From assembly GCA_034638255.1 (NCBI GenBank), contig JAWPGT010000055.1, forward strand, positions 1 through 64,000: DNA of 64,000 nt, in the 5' to 3' direction. The DNA is from Coprinus comatus. Taxonomy: Eukaryota > Basidiomycota > Agaricomycetes > Agaricales > Agaricaceae. Below are positions 35,501 through 48,395 of this stretch, piece by piece. Both the position numbers and the translations under genes were made by a program. The notes below the pieces were generated by a model. It saw only the letters and a list, made by a program, of their open reading frames with translations, was not told the DNA's origin and did not search any database. The stretch's first letter is position 1, and the number at the start of each line of letters is the position of its first letter.

Positions 35501-37895
35501 ATTATTATATTGTGAACATTCCACCTCCATATCTTGCTCTTCTCCCCCTGACAGGTACAAATGTACAAAGGCTTGTGGGGGAATTCTCGGCTGTTGTGGA
35601 AAAAATTGCAAGTCTACATGTGGTAACTGTCAAGAAGTGAAGGGGAACGAAAAGGTAGAGGGTCAGGAGACGCGAACGAATTAATCACAAAACACACCCC
35701 TGCCAAAAGCCCCTTTATTGCGCTCATCTTTGTCCTATCGACTGCGGACCAGACCACAAATGTACAACTACATGCCAAGAAAGATGCCGACAAGAATGCG
35801 TGCATACGAGCTGTACGAAGAACTGTTCCACTCCCTGTGCTCCTTGTATGGAGCCATGTACTTGGTATGCATCCGCTTTCACCGCTCAACCACTGGCGCA
35901 AATTTACACATTTGCAGGGATTGTCCACATCAACAATGTCCTGTTCCGTGTGGCTCGGTATGTTATTCAGTCATCCATGTTAGATGAAAAGTATCCTAAT
36001 TTATGATTAGGTCTGTGTACGCCTTCCCTGCGATCTCCCATGTGATAAGACTCTCCAGTGTGGTCACCCATGCCCATCTGGTAAGTCGTCATTCCTCATT
36101 TTAACCAACCAGTGAATCGTGATTGTCTGACGTTCCTCCATAAGCCTGCGGTGAAGATTGTTCAATCCAACGATGCCCATCGTGCGCATCTCCGGATCAT
36201 CTAAACCAAGTCGTCGATTTTATCATGCAACGGACCCTGGCAGATGTATTAGAAGAAGGAGATGATGATGATATTCTGATTACCCTGCCCAAATGCCGTC
36301 ATACATTTACTATGGAGACACTTGATGGTCACTGTGGTATTAACGAGTGGTATACACAACGCAACGGAAAGTGGGCTGGTCTTCAAGCACCACAAGACAC
36401 ACAGATGGGTATTCGCAAGCCACCTGTTTGTCCCACTTGCCGTCAAGCGATTACATCACCTCGCTATGGACGTATCTTTAAAGCCGCCGACCTGCACGTA
36501 TTGAACCAGAACATCATTTCTGCGATGGATAAACAACTAATCAATATCCATCGAAAGATGGATGCAATACCTAGAGAGACCCTTGCAGGTGCTATTACCA
36601 CCCAGACGAGCGACACTGCGATTGAGATCTCGTCCAAATCTGAAGGAAAGTTGAATAAATCAAGAAGGGCTATTCTCTCCCGTGTTTCAGACACTCCTCT
36701 TGACCAAAATACCTTCAACCCGATAACGTCGATTTATTCAGACTCTCAAAGACCACCACTGCGATGTGGAATCTCATTGTTAAGCCCGTCTTCACTGTGT
36801 ATTCTGACGTCATGTTGGTGGCTAGCACCCGATCTTCTCACGTGAAAGCATGGGAAGCTGCCTTTAACTGCCTTTACCAACGCGAGATGGATCAAAATAC
36901 GATCGATTTGGCTCGTATGCCTCGTAACCCACTGAACATGCCCTTCGTATGGCAAAGATGACCGTTGGACTACCAAAGCCTATTGCTGATCGAAGATACC
37001 TTGTTGAAGCCTTCTGGGTTAGCCTCGAAATTCGTCTTATATCTCGTAAACCTGGTGATTGTCTGGTTCAATGCTGTCCAAGTTAAAGGAAACAATTATC
37101 CCCCATCGAGCGAACGAACATGGGAACCTATGGGCTGTTTATTTTAAACAGTTGTCGTGTTGATGCCCTCCGTGCTTACGATATTGCTCAACAATCCCAA
37201 ACTCGACGACAGATGACCAGTTCCATGGTGTATCAACTGCGTATTCAACTTGAGAATTCGCGTTTCAACATTGAGCTGTCTCGTCTCTCTGGTACATTTA
37301 AAACCGAGAAGGAGCGCAATCGACTGGAGAAACAAGCACACTCGAACATGGTATATCTGATCAAAACTGCAAAGGAGACTGTACGCGATCATAGTGCACT
37401 TCTTAGTGAAGACAAGGACACGTGGCTCAAAGAAAACTTTGATGGGAAGGTTCAAGTTATGTTAGAGGAATGGGAAAATATGATTCGTAGTATCAGAATG
37501 GATACGTTCTATCAACCGGTTTCATTGGAAGAGAAACTGAGTATTGTCAAGGGTCTTAGAGCAGAGTTCAGTGCGTTTACGTTTCTGGTGCAGTAGGTTT
37601 GTATTCGTGCTAATAGAATGATAGCACACACAGGTCATTTCTTCGAATGTCCAAACGGGCATGTTTATGCCATTGGAGAAGTGAGTACTATACCCAATAT
37701 CCATATATCTCCAGAACTAAAAAATGTGCTCGATAGTGTGGTGGTGCCACACAGACGAGTCGGTGTCCCGAGTGTGGTGCTAGTGTTGGCGGCTCTGGGC
37801 ATATTCTCGACAGAACTAACAGACGTGCAACAGAGTTTGAACAAATGTTGAGTGACGAAGGGGCAAGTCGGAGTCCGTGGCCATGGGGACAGTGA
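29537..37895 (+). pseudogene. ZNFX1/NFX1-like SF1 helicase, copy 1, frame-broken
   Basis: Tandem paralogue of the gene at 38.4-46.7 kb with the same exon plan. A CCCH finger (CNFFNTPRGCRHGDECRFSH) is in exon 1 (29537-29953), followed by 18-nt (30026-30043) and 24-nt (30099-30122) microexons. A 19-nt exon (32199-32217) encodes the P-loop. Then come helicase motifs (EEAGQ about 33610; QRRMRPE about 33889; VDNYQGEE about 34564), NFX1-type Cys fingers (about 35100-36150) and the C-terminal RZ-type finger ending at the TGA at 37893. The frame is broken several times in 32860-33130, and near 33513 (a missing G), 35685, 36720, 36940 and 37060-37110. Until 32217 all exon phases are intact. It is probably a pseudogene; the alternative is indel errors. 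Confidence 0.85.
35922..36527 (+). repeat. Gene-conversion-like tract, copy 1
   Basis: 606 bp aligned without gaps to 44730-45335 with about 8 differences, including two introns. Introns outside this stretch are not alignable between the two genes. Confidence 0.9.
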
Positions 37896-38432
37896 TGGAC
37901 GGCAAATGTTATTGAGTACTTTTATAATGCATATCAGATATTCGGATATGCTAAATCTAAATGTCTTGAATCAACCATGGGAGGTGCTTTTAGGACTACG
38001 TTGACGATAGTTGTAGCTTGTATATGGTACTCAGCGTTTTGTAATTCAAATCGATTTTGTATTGCGCCTATTTCTGGACCGTCCCTGCTCTTGTACTGAG
38101 GCTCATTAGAGAAAGTAGATGACTAGTCGACTGAGGCCGCTGGGAATTATTGGTTAGTTTTCCGAAATAGAGGTAGTCATCTCGTGCCATAATAAATAAT
38201 ATATATATATTATTTTATGGCCATACGGACTATTATGCGTCTGAATGACTGGGCATTTCATGGTTCACCATCAATGAGAACGAGGGTGAAAAATTCGGAC
38301 GAAGCGGAACTAGGCAGTAACTTGTATTTTTGGCCTGGAATAGAGGGATGAGAACCTATTTGTCACGCATCATTTCGTGTGGCCTTTTGGAGCAGATCAT
38401 TAGACGCCCCAACAAGATCGATAACACCACCT
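37896..38432. other. Intergenic region between the helicase paralogues
   Basis: The last 70 bp before the second start (CTATTTGTCAC, TTCGTGTGGC, CAACAAGATCGATAAC) match the region just upstream of the first copy (29440-29536). The duplication therefore included the proximal promoter. A short (TA)n run lies at about 38198. Otherwise nothing seen. Confidence 0.6.
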
Positions 38433-41400
38433 ATGCCTCCTCGTTTAAACCAAAATTGTCGTCTCTTCAATACACCTGGAGGGTGTAGATTTGGCGAGGG
38501 ATGCAGATTCGCCCACATTGAAGCTGCTACCCCTGGCTCGACATCTACTTCCAGGCGCCATCGGAACAGAGCTGCATCTCCTGCTATTGGCGAAGGAAGC
38601 ACAGCGAACCTGATGTCTCAAGTCAATTCGACTGAGCCAGGTCCTGCGAACTTCATCGGTACTGGGACTGATGCAGTTTTTAGTCCTTTAGCGGATAATG
38701 CTCTTGCGCCGACATATGCTAGAAAACTCTTAGTGGAAAAGTTTCTCACAGACGATTACCGATTTCAAAAAACGTTCGACGTCTACAGCTTCGCGAAGTT
38801 ACTGGACAGTATCGACTCTAGAAATCCGAAATGGGTAAGTTTTGATTTTGCTACTTTCATTTTAAAGAGCCAAAAATTGAACAAACGAATGTTGGTCTCG
38901 TTGACTATAGAGCTCAGAGGATGGACAGGTAAATTTCTAGTACGCGTTCACTCTTGTATCCCCACTGAATCTTCCTTTTAGGTCATGTTGGACATGTTGT
39001 CTAATGTACGCATGGGTTGAGTAGATAACGACAAAACACCTCACTTTATGACATACAGACTAACGGGCTTTTACGAATCATGGATATCGTTGTATGGAGT
39101 TCAATCAGTACAAATGCGGGAAGTCACTCTCAAAATCTCTCCTTTCAGAGAAGTTACATCCCATTACTCAAGGTTGCTAGGTCTTCGATGATATGAAGTT
39201 TATCTCATTATTCCCTTATAGTTCTTGGCTTGCGACATCGTCACCAAAAGTACCCTTAACCATCGAGTCAAGTAAGAGAAGCTTTTAATCTTAAATTTCC
39301 TCATCTGACTTATTCTCCTCACTACTTTTTCCAGCGCTCTCTACTCTGTCATCGTTCAGAACATCGACCGTTTTATAGAAACCATAGAAAAATCTATGAC
39401 TGAAATCATGGCTCGTGGTAGCTTCAAAGACCCTCGGTCTGCCCCGGCTGGTTCGGACTCCATGCTTGGGTTTCAATGCTTTTGTGTCCTGATCAGTGTG
39501 TTTTACGAGTTGGTTTCTTCATAATTTTCCCTGAAATTTTAAAATGCTGAGTTCATTAACCTTAGAATACTTTCGCGTTTCAAAAATGTTTCTGCAGAGC
39601 ATCCCTCGATCAACAGGGTGGTGCTTGATCTACAACAATGGGTTGAAACATTCATAAAAGAGATCCAAGTGTCGCCGTCCACCTTTAATGGACCTTTCAG
39701 CGAAGCAAACATGGAACCTTTGGCAAGGGATCAAATCATCAACCATCAACTTCAGAATCCGCTCCTGAAGCTTGTCAAACTCTCCGAAAGAGAAGCAAAT
39801 CGTCTTACAAATATGAAAGAGAAGAAGCAATCGCGGGTCGTTAAAGGATCGGCCAACGAGGGCAACATAGCTCATCTGGAACTCATTTACGACCCGCCTG
39901 GATGGCTGCGTGCAACTGGCCCTCGACATGACAACGATCATGAAAGCGTGGATGCCATTGCTATCGCTCCAACTCAAGATGAACTACTATGCAAAGAGGA
40001 ACCATATTTACCAGCAAATTTCGACGGGGCTATCCACCACCTTCCCCAAAGATCCATCGAACGTCATCTAGATATCCAATTCAGATTATTGCGCGAAGAA
40101 TTGATGTATGTGATTTATTCTATGTCTCCTTAAGCCCTGCTAAAGAGTACCGGCATCACGACAGTGCTCCGTTACGAACGGCCATTCAGGTCGCCGTCGC
40201 CGATTTCAAAAAAATTCCTCGGAAAACCAAGTTGTCCGAGATTCTTGGAAAGCGCGGGGGAAAATATCATTATGATGCAGATAACACTAGCGTCATGTTT
40301 GGAGTGTACACAAATGTAGGATTTCATTCGATCAAAACTGATCGACGAGGCGTCGGGATCGAGTTATCTTGCGATGCTCCACCTGGACCAGCACGGAACA
40401 ATTCGGCGTCAGCAAGAGAGGCGTACTGGCAAAAATCAAGTGGGAAGAAGCTAATGACTGGTGGGCTTATCGCTCTGTTATGGATGACAAGCAATTCTAC
40501 CACCATTGAACTCGGTACAATCACAAGCACAGGAGATGATTTGAAGAATTCGGCACGGGCTGATAAGGAAACTATCAAAATCCGTGTCGCATTTTTCAAT
40601 CCACAGTTTGAGCTGAAGGTTCTCAAACTTCTTTATCGCAAAACGGAACCTGAAGGAACAATTCTTCTTATTGAATCACCAGTGTTATATGAAGCTATCC
40701 GTCCTTTTCTGGAAGCATTGCGCGTTATTCCGGAGAGTCTCCCTTTTGGAAATCACATAGTTGAACCGTTCAATCCCGCAGTTCATATAATTCCACCACC
40801 ACTCTTCGCCCAGTTCTCTGGTTTCCGATACGAATTAGGACCGTTGTTTCCTGCAGAAGCTGGCATCAGCAGCCTCAAAATGAATGCAAAGGACCCCGCT
40901 TCTGTCGCTCATGCGAGGGAAGTGCTCTCCCAAAGCCGTCTTGACCCAAGTCAAGCTGATGCTATCCTTGATGCTCTTTGTCGTGAAGTTGCATTAATTC
41001 AGGGGTATGTGTGAATTTTATGGAACAAATCACGTGACTAACCGATTGCACATAGCCCTCCCGGAACCGGAAAGGTATGCTTCTTGTCCAAATAATTTGT
41101 CTAGTTATTGACAATATTATAGTCATACACCGGAGTGGAACTCCTCAGAGTTCTCTTGCCGTGTGCCAGGCCTCGACCAATTCTATTGATCGCGTTCACA
41201 AATCACGCATTAGACCATATGCTTAACAGCATCTTGGATGCCGGTATCACAACTAAGATTGTTCGGCTGGGTAGTCGGTCTGCGGATGAACGGGTGTCAC
41301 GCTTCTCACTTGACGAATTAGAGAAAGGAGCGGCCCATCAACGTCTTTATCGTGCTCTTGGGAGTGGATATCGTGCTCTAAAAGATCAAGAGAAGGCTAT

Positions 41401-44400
41401 ACAAAAGTTTATGGCAGAAATTGCCACTTCTGACCTCTCGTTGGACTCTTCGGCAATCATGACACACGTGTGCTTTGAGTATCCAGAACATGATGACGCA
41501 ATAAACAATCCTCTGCCATGGATTCACCAGATATACGAGCAAGAAAACGACCTAAACATGGCCGGATGGCAGGTGTCCGGACAAACAGAGAAACAAGATA
41601 ACAGCTTGTATGCGTTCTGGGCCAACGGAAAAGAGTTGGACTTTATCAATGCTTCAGTCGTCTGGGCCTCGGGACTATCCCAACAATCCACTGGAGGTCA
41701 GGCCAATTCATCTGCCAACCCATTTTCTGTTCTTCAAACCGCCGACACCAGCTCCAGTGATGACGACTCCGATTCAGATGAATCTGATAATTTGAATGCC
41801 GAAGGTGATTCACTTTACGACGATCCAGGTGATGAGGATGAGGGGTTGCAACCCTGGCAACGTGCTGTCCAATGGGCGGGAGATGCTCGCGCCCCAGATG
41901 GTTTCGCCATTCCTCAACAACGACAACAGCCAAGTATTCAAGTCCGCCCTGCACCCGAAATGCAACAGGATATTGAGATGGAACCCGAGTCCAACCCCAT
42001 TGAATTCTTTCGCATGCATGGCTATGATACATTCCCAATGATACCTAATACTAATCGTGGTCTTGAAAAACTACTCAATAATCCACATGTGTGGACAATG
42101 TCAAAGAACGAACGTCGTGCACTTCACCAACATTGGGTCTCTAAGGTTAAAGAGGAACAAGAACCGCTTCGACAGCAAGAGTACTTGAGTATGCGGCACG
42201 AGTATAAAAGGCTTTTTACCGAGAACCAGGAAGGGCAAGAAGAGGTTCGTTCAAATTATACTTATACTTCCTTGCCACGCTACATCTAAGCTCGTACTCG
42301 ATAGGTTCGCCGACAGCTTTTGAAGAATGTTGATATCATTGGATGCACTACGACCGGTGCTGCAAAACTGACGAGCTTGTTGAACGTTTGTGAATTCCAA
42401 GAATAAGTTCTTAAAACCACTGATGATATGTCTAGGGATTGGCGCCAAGAATATTGGTAGTCGAGGAGGCCGGTCAAGTTTTAGAAGCACATATAATTGG
42501 TAGTCTTGCTACATCTCTCGAACATCTGGTCTTGATCGGTGATCCTCTTCAACTACGACCAACTTTAAATAATTACTGTGCGTATCGTACGTTTCTATGA
42601 CATGAATCCACGCTTACGTCTCAATAGCTTTGTCTGTCGACAGTAAAATTGGAGGGAAACTGTACAAGTTTGACATGTCTCTTATGGAGCGATTATCTTC
42701 ATCCCAATTCCCAATGTCCCGCATCGATGTTCAGCGTCGTATGAGGCCCGAGGTTTCTAATCTCCTCAGGTATGCAATATTCTAATGATGGTATACATTG
42801 GTAACTGATGTATGACTTTCCAGAAAATCGTTATATCCAGACCTCATCGACCATGATCGCGTCAAGACATACCCTTCCGTTAGGGGAATGGCAAAGGATG
42901 TATTTTTCCTCGACCACCAAAACAAAGAAAACGACGACAAGGAGGGTACTGCTAGCAAATTCAACACGTTTGAGGTAAGTTAACAATAAGGATATGTGAC
43001 ATGATTTACTGATTTTCGAAGGTTGAATGATCAAAGACCTTGTACTATATCTACTTCGGTAAGCACCTAGAAAAATGCCACTATGGTAATGAATTTGACT
43101 CCAGTAAACAGTCAAGGATATTCCAAGGATGGCGATATTGTTGTTTTGTGTGCATACTTGGGTCAACTAGCAAAAGTACGGGATGCATTATCAAAGGAGG
43201 TCGTTGTTCTTCTTGACGACCGAGATGCTCAAGAGTTGTCGCGCCAAGAGGATGAGAAAGATACGGTTGAATTACAGCCGGAGATCGAACGTGTTAAGGT
43301 CTCAAAACAAGTTTGTCACCCTCAATACCCTCATTTTGATGACCTAATGTTAACCATTCTATTCTTATTTTAGGTCCGAATTCGTACCGTGGATAACTAC
43401 CAGGGTGAAGAAGCTACGGTAGGTACCTTCACATCAATAAATATATCCGCCTTATCCCCGAAGATTGTCATTCTATCCCTTGTGCGCAACGCCGGTGCAG
43501 GAAAAAAACAGACAATTGGATTCCTGAGAGTGAGTTCATCTATCTGACGTTATACACTTAAAACCTGAATGATGATATGTCTAGTCTACCAACAGAACAA
43601 ATGGTAAGTTATTCTACGTCTACACCTGAATCACAGTATTTCTAAACGCCTAAACACACTTAGTCTCCCTATCGCGCGCCAAGGAAGGACTCTACATCCT
43701 CGGAAATGCAGCCCAGCTACGTGATAGTGGTAGTGATATGTGGAGGGGAGTTGTTAAGGAGCTCGAGAATCAGAAATACCTTGGTGATGCTTTCCCTATA
43801 AAATGTGAACGCCACCCCAACGAGACCAACTACATCAAGAAGCCAGGCCAAATATGGCAGGTAGCGCCTGATGGTGAGTACAACGAGTATCGGTTGGTTT
43901 TTCATTGTCTCATCCATGTAAGGTGGTTGTATGCTTTCTTGCGGAGCCCGATTGAACTGTGGTCACATATGCCCGTACAAGGTTTGCCCACTCTATTTTC
44001 AATCGATTAGATGTAACTAAAACGTGATCACTAGTGTCATCCGGATGATCCTAAACACGTTCTCGTACAATGTCACAGACCTTGTACCAGGCTTTGTCTT
44101 CGTGGACATCCATGCTCAAAGGAATGTTCGACGCCTTGTGGTGATTGTTACTTCCTCAGTCATAACGTCAAGTTACCTTGTGGCCATATCAAAAAATCTG
44201 TACCATGGTACGAACCAACCTTGGATGGAAAATCTTAAAAATACTAATATTTGTATTTCTATAGCCATATGCTGGATCACTTGGCTGACATTCCTTGCGA
44301 ATTTGAAGTCGAAAAGAAGCTACCGCAATGTGAACATTCTGCACGAATGGCATGTTCGATGCTTCCTGAAGACTACATCTGTTCGAAGGCTTGTGGAAGG

Positions 44401-46712
44401 GTTCTTGGTTGTTGTGGAAGAAATTGTAAAGCATCTTGTGGCAGTTGCCAGAAGGAGAATGAAAGGATAGAAGGACAAGAAATCAAGAGGACCAATCATA
44501 TACAACACCCTTGTCAAAAGCCCCGATATTGCGCTCATCTTTGCCCTATCCCCTGTGGACCTAACCACAAATGTGCGACTATATGCCATGAAAGGTGCAG
44601 GCAGGAGTGTGTACACACGAGTTGTAAGAAGCACTGTTCCATTCCCTGTGCTCCTTGTATGGAGCGATGTACATGGTATGTATTATAATACTCAACCACT
44701 GAGGCACAATCTTACACGTTTACAGGGAGTGTCCACATCAACAATGTCCTGTTCCGTGTGGCTCGGTATGTCATTCAGTCATCCATGTTAGATGAAAAGT
44801 ATCCTAATTTATGATTAGGTCTGTGTACGCCTTCCCTGCGATCTCCCATGTGATAAGACTCTCCAGTGTGGTCACCCATGCCCATCTGGTAAGTCGTCAT
44901 TCCTCATTTTAACCAACCAGTGAATCGTGAATGTCTGACGTTCCCCCATAAGCCTGCGGTGAAGATTGTTCAATCCAACGATGCCCATCGTGTGCATCTG
45001 CGGATCATCTAAACCAAGTCGTCGATTTTATCATGCAACGGACCCTGGCAGATGTATTAGAAGAAGGAGATGAAGATGATATTCTGATTACGCTGCCCAA
45101 ATGCCGTCATACATTTACTATGGAGACACTTGATGGTCACTGTGGTATTAACGAGTGGTATACACAACGCAACGGAAAGTGGGCTGGTCTTCAAGCACCA
45201 CAAGACACACAGATGGGTATTCGCAAGCCACCTGTTTGTCCCACTTGCCGTCAAGCGATTACATCACCTCGCTATGGACGTATCTTTAAAGCCGCCGACC
45301 TGCACGTATTGAACCAGAATATCATTTCTGCGATGACACTTCAACTTGCGCAAATCCGCCGGAATATGGATGCAATACCAAAAGAGGATCTTGAAAACAA
45401 AATCACTCTTGCAACACGCGAACTCAAGATAAAGATACCCAAGCCGAAGGGCAATACACCTCAAGCAAGAGAGGCAGTTCTAGCCTCACTATCTGAGACT
45501 CCTCTGGATCCAATACATATCATGCCAGACAATAAATCACTTTTCACAATCTCAAAAGCCACCGCAACGAAGTGGAACTCCATCACTCGGCCCTTACTCA
45601 CAGTATACTCCGGTATCATGGGTGTGGCTAACACTCGATCCTCACATGTGAAAGCCTGGGAGGCTGCGTTTACTTGTCTCTATGCGCGCGAGATGGATCA
45701 AAGTGCAGCCAATGTGACGCGTGCACCGAGGAACCCTACGGAACACGCACTTCGAATGGCAAGAATGACAGTTGGATTACCTCCTCCTATCGCCGATAAG
45801 AGATATCTCGTCGAAGCATTTTGGGCTAGCTTTGATGTTCGCCTTCTACTCGCCAAATTTGTCATCTCCTGGCTTAAGGGAGTTCAGACGACAGGAGGAA
45901 CATATCCACTTTCTGAGCGCACTAATTTTGGAACATTCGGTCTGTTTATCCTAAGGAGCTGTCGAGTTGACGCACAACTCGCATATCAGATTGCGCAACA
46001 ATCTAACACTCGGCGACAAATGACGACAACCACCTTATACCGACTGCGGATCCAATTTGAAACTACACGCTTTAACGTCGAGCTGTCACGGCTCTGTGGG
46101 GCGTTTAAATTCCAAGAGGAACGCAATCGTCTAGAGGAGCAAGCAAAGGTGAAAATGGCTGATATGGTAGATATTTCCAGGGAAACAGTGCACGACCACT
46201 GTGCGGTTCTCCGACAAGACAAAGATACGTGGCTGGAGAATAATTTCAGAACTCCGGTTCAATTCATCCTCGAAGAATGGGAGAAGATGATTCATAGTAT
46301 AAAGACGGACACCTTCTATGAACCCGTTTCCCTTGAAGAGAAACTAAATATTATAAAGGCTTTCAGTGAAGAATTAAGTAAGTTTGCTGTTTTCATTGCC
46401 TCTCCGTTCATGTCAGACATAGATTAATATCTTTGGATAATAGCTCATACAGGACATTTCTACCAATGTCCCAATGGACACACATACGTCATTGGAGAAG
46501 TAAGTCCCGAGATCACATACACTTATTTTAAGATACTAATTTTATAACTTCAGTGTGGTGGCGCCATGCAGGCCAGTCGTTGTCCTGAATGTGGTGCTGG
46601 AGTTGGTGGCTCCAATCACAATCTTGATAACACTAACAGGCGTGCAACAGAGTTTGAACAAATGTTGCGGGAAGCCGGAGCACAGCAGAGTCCTTGGCGA
46701 TGGGCACAATGA
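38433..46712 (+). CDS. ZNFX1/NFX1-like SF1 RNA helicase, copy 2
   Basis: Large UPF1-type helicase related to animal ZNFX1 and fission-yeast Hrr1, families linked to RNA interference and antiviral RNA sensing; role here inferred. 28 exons, about 2262 codons; start ATG 38433, stop TGA 46710. Order: CCCH finger (C-x8-C-x5-C-x3-H, 38456-38515); conserved N-terminal region; P-loop GPPGTGK across 41003-41074; AFTNHALDHM (about 41193); acidic linker (about 41740-41850); VVEEAGQ (about 42460); LIGDPLQLRP (about 42535); QRRMRPE (42733); VDNYQGEE (43390); LSRAKEG (43670); NFX1-type Cys/His fingers (43923-45010); helical region; RZ finger (46444-46620). Exons 2, 3, 9 and 19 are 18, 24, 19 and 19 nt. All phases agree except exon 15 (43022-43058), one base short of copy 1. 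Confidence 0.9.
44730..45335 (+). repeat. Gene-conversion-like tract, copy 2
   Basis: Partner of 35922-36527. It covers parts of exons 24 and 26, all of exon 25 and both introns between them. Confidence 0.9.
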
Positions 46713-47539
46713 TTGAAGAGTGATATTGAATGTGATAATTTGTTTTGAGATCTGATAATGTACTTGTAAAAGTTGTAGGGCTGTTCAGTATTTCAAATTG
46801 ACTCCAAGTTCAAAGGTTGATCCTTCGATGTCCATGACTACTAAATCATGAATTTAGGCTTAACACTGGATATCTTGTGACCAATACTACAGTGAGAAAC
46901 TGAAATTCTAGTAGACATCTGATGGATAAAAGGCACTTCGCTACCGGGAGTGTTCAGCTGATACAACTTCCCACAAGGACGATATTTGAAGCTTCAGCGT
47001 CGATATTTAAATATTAGCCATTTAATGGAAATGATGTGATACACCGGGCCGGGTATCTCATGGGATGTGGAGGTCACGGAGATAACCATGAAGCTCAAAT
47101 TTTGGGTGTCTTCTTCGCTGCCGAATGTAAGAGGGGTTCGATGATGCTTCTTCCCATTAATCAATATTCAATAAACAAGGAAAAATGGTGACATATGAAT
47201 CATGCATACACATGGTGAGCAATATAAATAACGGCGTTCCGGGCTAGGATATGGAAAAAGGTTACAAATTATGGAGTACGCCGTACAATAAGTTAGAAGT
47301 TTTCGCTTGTGTGGTGGCACCGTGGCAGTGCAAAGAACTACAAAAACAACAATCGTCAACAAATTCTTCAATTCAGCAAAGAGTAGGATAATGAAAGGGC
47401 GGTTTTGCTGGCATTAGCGGGCCGCCCACGGATATTTTACATGATCACGAACATTTACGCCAACGAGACGTGGAAAATTAGTCCAACAGCTCCCCATCCA
47501 TACAACAGGTATAACGTGATCAGTGTGTTAAGCGATGTA
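46713..47539. other. Intergenic, nothing recognised
   Basis: Only short frames. There is no repeat or RNA gene I can support. Confidence 0.5.
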
Positions 47540-48155
47540 TAAGGTAGACGACATCAGGAACACACACCTTTACGTAATCCGCTTATATAAGCGGCAAAAT
47601 GTTGGATTTCGAAAATGTCCCAAGTTTAGAAAAAAAAAATAACAGAAATTACCATCTGTTAGTATGTGTTAGTATGTGTAATACATTGTTGCATTTCTAC
47701 ATAGTTTTTAGCACTGATATGGCATTGAAGTTTACACTTCTTTACTTTCTGCTACATTTTACCTTCAAGAATCGAAACCGGGACCTCATGGGTGAGTTAC
47801 ATCACCGATGCGTCACTGATTGTCACATTGATGTGTTATGTAATCCATTTAATTGTATTATGTAAGGGGCAAAATCATTGGCTCGAAATTTCGAGCCCCC
47901 AAATCTTTTATTGTAGAATTGAAAAATAAGATGTTTTAAACACTTTTAAATGAAAAAAAAATCAATCCTTTATATCTTCCTCAATTTTTTGAATTTTCAA
48001 ATATTCCTTTCAGAGAGCTGCTTGCATTGTGCTCCTCTTCATATACCAGGAGATGTTTTCAGCATAGAAGCTGAGAATGTATCTGAGTTTGAGGTGTGAC
48101 ATTGACAAAAATGTTGCTTACATAAAGGTGTGTGTTCCTGATGTCGTCTACCTTA
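47540..48155. mobile_element. 616-bp foldback element with 38-bp inverted arms
   Basis: Arms 47540-47577 and 48118-48155 are reverse complements with one mismatch in 38. Inside are two perfect palindromes, CCGCTTATATAAGCGG (47579-47594) and GGCTCGAAATTTCGAGCC (47880-47897). The minus strand near 47770-47800 has a tRNA B-box-like GGTTTCGATTC. No coding sequence. No clear target duplication (GATG lies near both ends). MITE/foldback-like; family unknown. Confidence 0.7.
47880..47897. repeat. 18-bp perfect palindrome
   Basis: GGCTCGAAATTTCGAGCC equals its own reverse complement. It lies in an AT-rich context inside the foldback element. Confidence 0.9.
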
Positions 48156-48395
48156 GATGCTCATCCTTCGGTTAACAAAACATGGGGATTACTCCCGTAA
48201 GAACCGCGCGGCCCGTCGATATTCAATAGTGAAAGGGAATAGGGGACAATGCTTGCTTCGAGTTAACAGTACACCAACGATTTTTCCGAAGAGGTTCAAG
48301 AATCTGCGAATCGCCGTAGTAGTATTTAACAGACAAGTTTTGGACGCTAAATTTCAGAACAAGTTCTCTCTCATACTAGTTCAATCCAACTCAAG

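Noticed and set aside
47750..47830. tRNA gene on the minus strand
   Set aside because: Only a B-box-like motif is present; no acceptor stem or proper T and anticodon stems could be paired.
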